A program made the translations under genes and the position numbers. From contig CAMBPB010000026.1 in NCBI GenBank assembly GCA_945869465.1, positions 1-37,517 of the forward strand: 37,517 nucleotides of DNA, given 5' to 3'. Below the pieces are notes generated by a model. That model saw only the letters and a program-made list of their open reading frames with translations. It was not told the origin of the DNA and made no database searches. Shown piece by piece: positions 31,141 through 37,517 of this stretch (positions within the stretch are counted from its first letter, which is position 1; every line of letters starts with the position of its first letter). The stretch is from Prosthecobacter debontii. GTDB taxonomy: Bacteria; Verrucomicrobiota; Verrucomicrobiia; Verrucomicrobiales; Akkermansiaceae.

Positions 31141-32379
31141 TCAGATCGTTTCTTCAACCCCGCGATGCGAGCTCCTTGGTGCCGCGCTCATCATCTCTAA
31201 CAACTTCAAGGCACAGGCCCGGGCAAACACCGGGCTGTTGATCTCCTCGTTGAATTCCTCTACCGGAACCTTCGAGTTCCCGCGGATCGCCGCAAACAAC
31301 GCTTCATCCGCGGCGGCATCATGAAACGGCTGGCCCTCCGCGCTGATCACGCTGATTGCTTTTTTCGGAATCATGATCACCGCCGGAGCCTCGTAGCGGT
31401 TGACCTTTTCCGCGATGATGCGGCCGAGTTGCGCGCATTCCTCGGGCGTGGTGCGCATCAGGGTGACCTGAAGATTGTGGACATAAAAATTGCGGCCCGC
31501 GAACTTCTCCGGAACCGCTTCCCGTGCGCCGAAATTCACCATGTCGAGGCAGCCAGGTCCGACGACCGCGGGAATTTTCGCCTTGGCCACGGCATCCATG
31601 CGCTCGGGACCGGCGGTCAGCGTTCCGCCGACGAGTTCATCCGCCCATTCGGTGGTGGTTAGATCGAGAACGCCGGCCACAAGACCGCTTTCGATGAGCG
31701 CCTCCATCGCTCTTCCACCCGTGCCGGTGGCGGCGAACACCAGCACTTCGTAGCCGGCCTCCTCGATGATGCGTTTCGCCTCGGTAATGCAAGCGGTGGT
31801 GTTCCCGAACATGCTGGCGACCACCAGCGGCCGCGAACCGTCGGCATCGATTTCCGCTTCCACCATCCCGCAGATCGCACCGGCGGCCCGCGAGAAGATC
31901 AGTCTTGATAGACGGTTCAAGCCGGCCACATCGGCGACGCTCGGCATCATGACGATATCCTTGGTGCCGAGGTAAGGCGCAGTGTTTCCGGCCGCCAGCG
32001 TCGAAACCATCAGTTTGGGAAAACCTAGCGGCAAGGCGCGCATCGCCGCCGTCGCGATGGCCGTGCCACCTCCGCCGCCGAGCGAAACCACGCCATCGAT
32101 TTTCCCTTCAGCCGCCAGTTTCGCCAGCAGGACCGGCGCCGCCTGGCTCATCGCCACCACGCACTCGCCGCGGTCCCTGCGCGCTAACAACTCCGTGAGG
32201 TCCATGCCCGCCGCCGCAATGACCTGCTCGCGGGTGATGTCCGGCGTGACCGATGGCGCGTCGCCGCTGCCGACGTCGATCAGCAGCGTTTGATGTCCGC
32301 GCGCGCGGATCCGCTCCGCAAGGAAAGCGTGTTCCCCGCCTTTCGAGTCCAGAGTGCCGAGTATCGCAATGGTGGCCAT
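31141..32379 (-). CDS. Tm-1-like ATP-binding protein (UPF0261)
   Basis: Cytoplasmic protein of 412 residues, full length for UPF0261. The N-terminal ATP-binding part opens MATIAILGTLDSKGGEHAFL and has LIDVGSGDAP, GVVSLGGGGGTAIATAAMRA and LMVSTLAAGNTAPYLGTKDI. The C-terminal part contains FAATGTGGRAMEALIESG and the HNLQVTLMRTTPEEC block. In plants the homologous domain is half of the tomato Tm-1 virus-resistance protein; the bacterial function is not known. The other half of plant Tm-1 is a TIM barrel, and the next gene upstream (12 nt away) encodes exactly that barrel family, so the two form a conserved functional pair. Confidence 0.9.
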   Translation of the reverse strand: MATIAILGTLDSKGGEHAFLAERIRARGHQTLLIDVGSGDAPSVTPDITREQVIAAAGMDLTELLARRDRGECVVAMSQAAPVLLAKLAAEGKIDGVVSLGGGGGTAIATAAMRALPLGFPKLMVSTLAAGNTAPYLGTKDIVMMPSVADVAGLNRLSRLIFSRAAGAICGMVEAEIDADGSRPLVVASMFGNTTACITEAKRIIEEAGYEVLVFAATGTGGRAMEALIESGLVAGVLDLTTTEWADELVGGTLTAGPERMDAVAKAKIPAVVGPGCLDMVNFGAREAVPEKFAGRNFYVHNLQVTLMRTTPEECAQLGRIIAEKVNRYEAPAVIMIPKKAISVISAEGQPFHDAAADEALFAAIRGNSKVPVEEFNEEINSPVFARACALKLLEMMSAAPRSSHRGVEETI

Positions 32380-32391
32380 GATCGAATGGGT

Positions 32392-33261
32392 TTAGGCTTT
32401 CCGCTTCACCGGGATCGACTTGAACTCTCTGGTGAGATTGGTCAGCGCTTCCTCGATGCCCATGCGTTCCAAGCTTGATGCGCCGACAAAGCCGACGCAA
32501 TCCGTGCTGCTGATCACGCGGTCAGCATCCTCCGGCGTGTTGATCGGTCCGCCGTGGCAGAGATAGAAAATATCATCGCGCACGGTCTTCGCGGCGTCGA
32601 TGATGGCCTGGGTGCGGCGGATCGTGTCGTCCCAGCTCACCACCGCGTTGGTTACGCCAATCGAGCCGCCGACGGTGGTGCCGACATGGGCGATGATGGC
32701 GTCCGCGCCGCATTTCGCCATTTCCACGGCTTCTTCGGGCGAGCCGACATAGACGATGGAAAACAAGTCCATTTTGCGGGCGAGGGCCACCATTTCAAAC
32801 TCCTTCTTCACGCTCATGCCGGTCTCCTCCAGCACGCCGCGGAAGTGGCCGTCCACAATGGTATGGGTCGGGAAATTGTTGACTCCCGAAAACCCCATGT
32901 CCTTCACCTTGCCGAGCCAGTGCCACATGCGGCGGCGGGGGTCGGTGGCGTGGACGCCGCAAATCACCGGGATTTCCTCGACGATGGGCAGCACTTCGTA
33001 TTCGCCGATTTCCATGGCAATCGCATTGGCATCGCCGTAGGCCATCATGCCCGCCGTCGAGCCGTGACCCATCATGCGGAAGCGTCCAGAGTTGTAGATG
33101 ATGATGAGATCGGCGCCGCCTTTCTCGATGAATTTCGCGCTAATTCCCGAGCCGGCGCCGGCGGCGATAATCGCCTGGCCCTTCGCGAGCGTGTCGTTGA
33201 AACGCTCGATGACTTCAGCGCGGGTGTACGGATTTCCTTTTCCAGTCCAAGGGTTCGGCAT
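32392..33261 (-). CDS. Phosphoenolpyruvate hydrolase-family TIM barrel protein
   Basis: Cytoplasmic protein of 289 residues of the PEP_hydrolase family (PF09370). Segments: ERFNDTLAKGQAIIAAGAGS, GADLIIIYNSGRFRMMGHGS, ICGVHATDPRRRM, GFSGVNNFPTHTIVDGHFR, GADAIIAHVGTTVGGSIG and FYLCHGGPINTPEDADRVI. The barrel is related to PEP-mutase-type enzymes; family members have been called signal-transduction or PEP-hydrolase proteins and no reaction is secure. The ATG at 33261 (MPNPWTGKGNPYTRAEV) is the family start; an in-frame ATG 72 nt upstream adds an unrelated leader. It is the first gene of a run of four on this strand. Confidence 0.87.
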   Translation of the reverse strand: MPNPWTGKGNPYTRAEVIERFNDTLAKGQAIIAAGAGSGISAKFIEKGGADLIIIYNSGRFRMMGHGSTAGMMAYGDANAIAMEIGEYEVLPIVEEIPVICGVHATDPRRRMWHWLGKVKDMGFSGVNNFPTHTIVDGHFRGVLEETGMSVKKEFEMVALARKMDLFSIVYVGSPEEAVEMAKCGADAIIAHVGTTVGGSIGVTNAVVSWDDTIRRTQAIIDAAKTVRDDIFYLCHGGPINTPEDADRVISSTDCVGFVGASSLERMGIEEALTNLTREFKSIPVKRKA

Positions 33262-33453
33262 GGCGAAACAGCTAGCCGCCGGATCAGCGCCCGCCAAGCC
33301 CAAATCGCGGAACCCGCGCGCCGATCTCCGCAAGCGACGTCAGCGACCGCTTCCAAGTGCGCCTCAGCCGGCCACGCCAAGGTCTGAGCAGGCGGTCCAA
33401 TCCACAGGCCAGAAAAACTCTGGCATCCCGGCCCTCACGCGCGATCCTCCGTC

Positions 33454-34287
33454 ATGACCGTCCGCCAGCCCACATCCGAACAACGCTTTGCCGCCAGGGA
33501 ATCACCTCCCGGGCTTGCGCTCATGCGGCAGCGCTGGGCCGGATTGTTATTCCTGCACTGGCCGGTGGATCCCGCGGGCATTGCGGAGCGATTGCCGCCG
33601 GGCCTGCATGTCGATACGTTCGAAGGCAGCGCGTGGCTCGGCGTGGTGCCGTTTTTCATGCACCGAGTGCGCCCGGTTGGCATGCCGCCGGTCCCATGGC
33701 TCTCGTGGTTCATGGAACTCAACGTCCGCACCTATGTTCACGATGCCGATGGAAATCCCGGCGTCTGGTTCTTCTCGCTGGAGTGCAATCAACCCCTGGC
33801 GGTGGCAATCGCCCGCCGTTTCTTTCACCTGCCCTATCAACATGCCGCAATGCGAAGCACAAAATGCGGCGGCCACATGCAATACCGAAGCCGGAGGGAA
33901 ACCGCCGGTTCACTGGATGCCGACTTTGTGTATCAAATCCCCACCTCCACCCAACCTGCCGTTCCGGGTTCGCTCGAATGGTTTCTGGTAGAACGCTACC
34001 TACTTTTTTCAGCAAATCCGGCGGGAGAGCTCTTCTGCGGCCGGGTGCGTCACCATCCCTATCAGCTCACGCCGGCGCGGTGCACCCGCTGGTCCACCGA
34101 ACCGCTGCGCCTTGACGGTTTCCCCGAGCCAACCGGGCCACCCGCCTCGATGCTCGCCGCCGCTCCCGTCGATGTGAAAATCTTCCCTCTCCGGCGCTGC
34201 ATGGCATCACCGCCACAGCTCGCATGCGTGGGCCGCGAAACCCGCTCCAAAGGCGGTGAGCCAGAGGCGTTGATCGCCGGCGCGTGA
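33454..34287 (+). CDS. DUF2071 (YqjF-like) family protein
   Basis: Soluble protein of 277 residues. The DUF2071 pattern is clear: [19 protein letters not shown], then [31 protein letters not shown] and [24 protein letters not shown], and the closing VDVKIFPL. Family function is unknown. The normal end is near VDVKIFPL (about residue 250); the remaining 27 residues run through the 3' end of the convergent polyketide synthase gene, an 81-bp antisense overlap (34207-34287). The added tail is probably non-native, produced by loss of an original stop. Confidence 0.87.
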   Translation: MTVRQPTSEQRFAARESPPGLALMRQRWAGLLFLHWPVDPAGIAERLPPGLHVDTFEGSAWLGVVPFFMHRVRPVGMPPVPWLSWFMELNVRTYVHDADGNPGVWFFSLECNQPLAVAIARRFFHLPYQHAAMRSTKCGGHMQYRSRRETAGSLDADFVYQIPTSTQPAVPGSLEWFLVERYLLFSANPAGELFCGRVRHHPYQLTPARCTRWSTEPLRLDGFPEPTGPPASMLAAAPVDVKIFPLRRCMASPPQLACVGRETRSKGGEPEALIAGA

Positions 34288-35232
34288 CTCCGCAAGCCTT
34301 CGTTCCAAGGCGAAAAGCACCGCCGGACTGCTCATGTTGCCATGGTCGCGCAAGACCGCCCGGGTTTCTGTAAGTTGGAACGGCAGCAGGCTCTCCAGCG
34401 CGTCCACCACGTCGCGGCCGCCGGAGTGGGCGATGACTTGATCGGGCTCGCCGCTGCGCAGCGCAAAGAGATCCGCCACCGCTTCGGCGGCCAAGCCCGG
34501 CACGGACCGGTGCAGTTGATTCTTCAGCTTTCCCTCCGCGTTCACGAAGCGGATCTTCTCGCGTTCCACGGGCCGGTGGGTGGTGGTGAAATGCCCGGCC
34601 TGCCAGTCACCCGGCTTGCCTTTGTCGCTCCAGACGGTTGCCGCCGCGCCATCGCCAAACAAACACAGGCTGATGAGCACTCCCGCGTCGTCATTCATAT
34701 AAAAGGCCGCCGAACAAATCTCCACCGCCACCGTCGCCACCACCGCTCCCGGATTCGCCGCGAGAAATCCTTGCGCCGCCCGCATCATCGGAATCGCCGC
34801 ACCACACCCCAGCCCCACCAGATCCGCTAGATAGACGTCGGGCCGCAGCTCCAGAAGTTCCGCAAGGTAACTGCTCACCCCCGGACAAAGATAGCCGGTG
34901 CAGGTGCAGACAAACAACGCGTCCACCTCCGCCGCGGCGGTGCCCCCGCGCTCGAGTGCCAGCGACAACGCCCGCCCGGCGAGCGCCGGTGCCTCGCGCT
35001 CGAAGCCTTCGTTCAAGTCCTGCGCCCCGCGCGAAAAAACCGGTCCAAGTTCCTCCACCGCAAGGTTCCGCCGCTCGATGCCCGCCGACCCGCCGGTCAG
35101 GATTTTTCTAACCAATGAAACCGAGCCCGGTCTGAGCGAACTGAGCAGGCCGTCTTCGCAAAGCGCCCGCCAACATTCATCTTGGGAAAACGTTTTTGGC
35201 GGAACCGCCGTAGCAATGGAGTGCAGATACAT
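34207..35232 (-). CDS. Type III polyketide synthase (chalcone/stilbene synthase-like)
   Basis: Homodimeric condensing enzyme of 341 residues with the thiolase fold. The catalytic triad is complete: Cys143 in [12 protein letters not shown], His269 in [10 protein letters not shown] and Asn299 in [20 protein letters not shown] (about 193-201) is another family block. Type III PKSs extend an acyl-CoA starter with malonyl-CoA and cyclise it, giving alkylpyrones, resorcinols or similar lipids; starter and product cannot be read off. The ATG at 35232 ([17 protein letters not shown]) is the family start. It is the last gene of a three-gene cassette, 33 nt after the FAD oxidoreductase gene. Its 3' end overlaps the DUF2071 gene. 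Confidence 0.93.
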   Translation of the reverse strand: MYLHSIATAVPPKTFSQDECWRALCEDGLLSSLRPGSVSLVRKILTGGSAGIERRNLAVEELGPVFSRGAQDLNEGFEREAPALAGRALSLALERGGTAAAEVDALFVCTCTGYLCPGVSSYLAELLELRPDVYLADLVGLGCGAAIPMMRAAQGFLAANPGAVVATVAVEICSAAFYMNDDAGVLISLCLFGDGAAATVWSDKGKPGDWQAGHFTTTHRPVEREKIRFVNAEGKLKNQLHRSVPGLAAEAVADLFALRSGEPDQVIAHSGGRDVVDALESLLPFQLTETRAVLRDHGNMSSPAVLFALERRLAESRAGDQRLWLTAFGAGFAAHACELWR

Positions 35233-35265
35233 AGGTCGGACAAGCAAACAACTCACAGCAAAAAA

Positions 35266-36291
35266 CTACCGAACCAGTGACAGCATTCGCGTGAAAGGCA
35301 GCAAACCGGCCGACGCGACGGACTGCAAGAGCGATCGACCGGCGGCGTCGAACAATACCCGGTGCAGCACCCGCGCCACCGCGAGGCGTCGCCGGAAGCG
35401 CCGGGCAAGCGCATCCCGCAGCCGATTCACCGCCGCTTGCCAGGCAAGCTCGCCGGACGCCCACTGCCCCAGCGGTCCGCAAGCGCATTCGGCCGCTTGG
35501 AATGCCATCGTCATCCCGTTGCCGGTGAAGGGAGGAATCATGCTCTCCGCATCGCCAAGGCAGAGCAAACCCGGCACCTCCGGTTGCCGCCCCAACTCGA
35601 AACCCGCCACTGCGCAAAACGAACCCTCGCGCCATTCCACATCTCGGAGGTTTTCCGCAAGTCCCGGGTTTCCCCCGGCTTCCAGATAGGCAGGCAACAA
35701 GTCACGACCCTTCACTCCAAGCGTCCGATCGATCTGAAACAGGCCGCAGACATTCACCCATCCGTCCTCCACGCCCGCCAATCCGGCATATCCGTTTCGG
35801 CCCGCGTGCATTTCGAGATCGGCCGACATCGGCACTCCTCTCACATGCGCCTTCAGTCCGATCCATGGCCCCGGACGCGGCCTCCTGCCGGCCGCCCAAA
35901 CCACTCCCTCCATCGCGGCGGGCTGGACACGAAAGCCGGTTTTCACGGCTCCGCCCATGGCCTCCACCCGCCGCTTGAGACGCCCATCTAACACGAACCG
36001 CGAAATGCCCAGTGCGGGTTCTGACAGGGTGGCGCGGTGAATCGTCCGTCCGCCCTCGTGCCAGCACAGTGAGCGGTGCCGCCTGGCATCGTCAAACAGG
36101 TCCCGAATCCCCAGAGAATCCAGCGTCGTGGGGGAAACGCCCGAGATGAACTCCCCGCAAACCCGATGGCGCGGATACTGCCCGGCCTCAAGCACGGTCA
36201 CCGGCACACCCTGCCGCCGCAGTGCCACAGCCAGCGAAAGCCCGGCCAAGCCGCCTCCAATGATGGTGATTTCCCGAGTCAACTCCGCCAC
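35266..36291 (-). CDS. FAD-dependent oxidoreductase of the type III PKS cassette
   Basis: Flavoprotein of 341 residues of the geranylgeranyl-reductase/PHBH group. FAD sites: ITIIGGGLAGLSLAVALRR (8-26), RHRVCGEFISG (41-51), VVWAAGRRPR (130-139; usually an ATG-type motif) and GDAESMIPPFTGNGM (246-260). The start is uncertain: GTG at 36291 (VAELTREITIIGGG) is chosen because it puts the dinucleotide fold at the N-terminus; the open frame extends 115 codons further but is then antisense-like and overlaps the methyltransferase gene. With GTG 36291 the two genes overlap by 13 bp. It probably oxidises or reduces the polyketide or its lipid starter; inference from linkage only. Confidence 0.85.
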   Translation of the reverse strand: MAELTREITIIGGGLAGLSLAVALRRQGVPVTVLEAGQYPRHRVCGEFISGVSPTTLDSLGIRDLFDDARRHRSLCWHEGGRTIHRATLSEPALGISRFVLDGRLKRRVEAMGGAVKTGFRVQPAAMEGVVWAAGRRPRPGPWIGLKAHVRGVPMSADLEMHAGRNGYAGLAGVEDGWVNVCGLFQIDRTLGVKGRDLLPAYLEAGGNPGLAENLRDVEWREGSFCAVAGFELGRQPEVPGLLCLGDAESMIPPFTGNGMTMAFQAAECACGPLGQWASGELAWQAAVNRLRDALARRFRRRLAVARVLHRVLFDAAGRSLLQSVASAGLLPFTRMLSLVR

Positions 36292-36935
36292 CCTAACACA
36301 CGCCTCGCCCCGCGCCACGTGGAAGTTTCGCGAAACCGCCATTTTTGCCGATCCAGGCCGAGAAGCGCGGGCAACTCGCCGCCGGCAAATCCCGCGCGGA
36401 TGCTCACATGCATGTCGTGCCGGGTCACGCGGTTGATCAGCGGCCACATCAAGACGCCCAGCAGGTGCGGAAACCTGGCACGCGCCGGTTCGTTGAAAAT
36501 CACGATTTCGAATCCCTCGCAAAGCCGCCCCAGCTTCCGCAGCGATTCCCCCTCGAAATGATGCAGGAATAAATTCGCCACCAAAACCCCGCCTTCCGGC
36601 GCTATCTCGCCGGAGAGAACGTCTCCCTGCCGCCACAACACCCTTGCGCCGAGTCCTGCAGGCCGCGGCGCCAGGTCACAGGCCGTGACCCGCGCACTTG
36701 GCAGAATCCAAGCGAGTCGGGCCGAAAGAATTCCTTCCCCCGCACCGAATTCGACGACTCCCCGCGAGGCCGCCACGGCAACCTTGCGGACGGTCCTGCA
36801 AACCCATCGCTCGTTACCCATCAGAAAATTGATGCGCCGCAGATCCAACCGGCTGCGAACCGCCGCGGGATCATCCACCGCCAGATAATCCAGAATTTCA
36901 GGTTTCACCACACGCTCCGACACGACGGAAACCAT
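36279..36935 (-). CDS. SAM-dependent methyltransferase of the type III PKS cassette
   Basis: Class I methyltransferase, 218 residues from ATG 36935. Motif I is VEFGAGEGILSARLA (61-75), followed by ACDLAP for the ribose-binding acidic position and VLVANLFLHHFEGESL for motif IV. The conserved N-terminal block RVVKPEILDYLAVDDP and DLRRINFLMGNERW is typical of methyltransferases linked to type III PKS genes, presumably O-methylating the product. Start codons are ambiguous: ATG 36935, GTG 36923 (MSERVVKPE, best fit to family length) or GTG 36908, which has GGAG six nt upstream. The 5' end lies inside the HzsA-like relic, so its promoter must have evolved there. Confidence 0.83.
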   Translation of the reverse strand: MVSVVSERVVKPEILDYLAVDDPAAVRSRLDLRRINFLMGNERWVCRTVRKVAVAASRGVVEFGAGEGILSARLAWILPSARVTACDLAPRPAGLGARVLWRQGDVLSGEIAPEGGVLVANLFLHHFEGESLRKLGRLCEGFEIVIFNEPARARFPHLLGVLMWPLINRVTRHDMHVSIRAGFAGGELPALLGLDRQKWRFRETSTWRGARRVLGWRS

Positions 36936-37389
36936 GCGTCGCGCCACGAGCCATGGAAAGCGGCAAGTTCACCGGACCATTGCCCTGTGACCATTCCCCG
37001 CCACTCAAGCTCCTCACCGCCTCCCGTGCCAAGCTGAATCCCCGCGCGGGACCGTAAACCCGCGCGAGCTTGAGGCGCTGCCCCTTCATCGCCAGCGTGG
37101 ACCCGTATCCCTGGCCCGGCGGCGCGCTGTTTTGCGACTCGTGGCAACCCACGCAGGAGGCGTTTTCACCCGGCTGCAACGTGCTCCAACCGCGCATCGT
37201 CTGCACCGCCTTGCCACACCCGTCGATCGCCTGAAAATAGACCAGCGTGCGCGCCGGCACGACGAAAAACGCCGAGCCGCCCTCATGCACCGGGGTCTCG
37301 CCTAACACGCGCTTCACATCCCACGTGCCATTGCCGATCGCCACCGGCGTGCTGATCATCGCGCCTTTGATAGATCCCGCATGCTCCAC
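36898..37389 (-). pseudogene. Relic of an HzsA-like multihaem cytochrome protein
   Basis: A minus-strand frame reads AMISTPVAIGNGTWDVKRVL, GSAFFVVPARTLVYFQAIDG, VQTMRGWSTLQPGENASCVG followed by CHESQNSAPP, and VYGPARGFSLAREA. These are internal blocks, in order, of the HzsA-related (hydrazine synthase alpha-like) proteins common in PVC bacteria, including one CxxCH haem site. Families of this type continue into a second CxxCH just after GFSFAREVQP; here the sequence diverges at that point and stops at 36898. The N-terminal two thirds are absent, replaced by a transposase tail. It is thus an internal fragment, not a functional gene. The family match is by eye. Confidence 0.6.
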
Positions 37390-37517
37390 AGAATGCCGGC
37401 TGCCGCAGCGCCGCTGCCACGCATTTTCCGCGCGCCGTCCTTGCGCTGCGGCCCGAAACGCTCACGGGCGCTTGCAAACGCCTCGTTCACAAAACTCCGG
37501 CTGCCGATCACCGCGCC
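37356..37517 (-). CDS. C-terminal end of a REP-associated tyrosine transposase (partial)
   Basis: The last 53 codons of a gene that begins outside the window. The sequence GAVIGSRSFVNEAFASARER then FGPQRKDGARKMRG and GILWSMRDLSKAR matches the C-terminal part of REP-associated (IS200-like, Y1) transposases, which in Verrucomicrobia carry a xxGSxxFVxxxF...RFGxKRKxGARxMRG...LRDLR tail. The catalytic HUH and Tyr residues lie beyond the window edge. The TGA stop overlaps an ATG of the HzsA-like frame, an accident of the junction. RAYTs mobilise palindromic REP sequences; a REP-like patch is present at 21086-21181. Confidence 0.68.
   Translation of the reverse strand, partial: GAVIGSRSFVNEAFASARERFGPQRKDGARKMRGSGAAAAGILWSMRDLSKAR

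Noticed and set aside
35266..36636. 456-residue version of the FAD oxidoreductase
   Set aside because: The first 115 residues are Arg/Ala-rich and antisense-like and overlap the methyltransferase gene; the FAD fold begins after GTG 36291.

Overview
The window looks like a chromosomal segment of a GC-rich Verrucomicrobiota bacterium (Verrucomicrobiales-like; genus not determinable). The pointers are a PVC-type beta-propeller/HEAT/cytochrome c protein, a tandem DUF1080 protein, ThuA proteins, an HzsA-like cytochrome relic, a minimal pseudopilin with no pilus locus nearby, and a lack of strong Shine-Dalgarno sequences. No rRNA, tRNA, CRISPR array or intact insertion sequence is visible. Identifications rest on motifs recognised by eye.

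Layout. 1-2050: an octanucleotide tandem array running into the 3' end of a cupin gene, which forms an operon with glycerate kinase; upstream lies a decayed GH95 fucosidase tail. 2198-5658: a membrane protein/winged-helix regulator pair joined by an ATGA overlap; two matching dyads in front of an IspH-like protein that has lost its Fe-S ligands; a glyoxalase; a universal stress protein; and a double-ACT protein. 5660-19452: mostly housekeeping and envelope genes, comprising an SLC13 transporter, DUF3500, an rRNA uracil methyltransferase, a pseudopilin with a clear terminator, a TonB-dependent receptor, a lipoprotein plus trypsin-like protease pair, MutY, dihydrolipoamide dehydrogenase, an M23 peptidase and FolC. 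19615-23754: sugar metabolism, comprising a tandem DUF1080 protein, a palindromic repeat patch, a truncated ThuA gene, a sugar isomerase and xylose isomerase. 24136-26496: a frameshifted GYF-domain gene, menH and menB for menaquinone, and the tail of a dead FAD oxidase gene. 26518-33261: a four-gene same-strand run (PEP-hydrolase-family TIM barrel, Tm-1-like protein, ThuA-fused PVC propeller cytochrome, secreted ThuA). 33454-37517: DUF2071, then a compact type III polyketide cluster (methyltransferase, FAD oxidoreductase, type III PKS), entered from an HzsA-like relic and the tail of a REP-associated transposase.

How it works together. Menaquinone synthesis and periplasmic c-type cytochrome proteins fit a respiring organism. 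The DUF1080, ThuA, sugar isomerase and xylose isomerase genes suggest breakdown of plant or algal glycosides, possibly through 3-keto sugars. The most unusual items are the cluster-less IspH paralogue with its paired operator-like dyads, the four-gene PEP-hydrolase/Tm-1/PVC/ThuA unit, the type III PKS cassette and the GATC-rich octamer array. Five gene relics in 37 kb show that the spaces between genes here are largely graveyards of catabolic genes.
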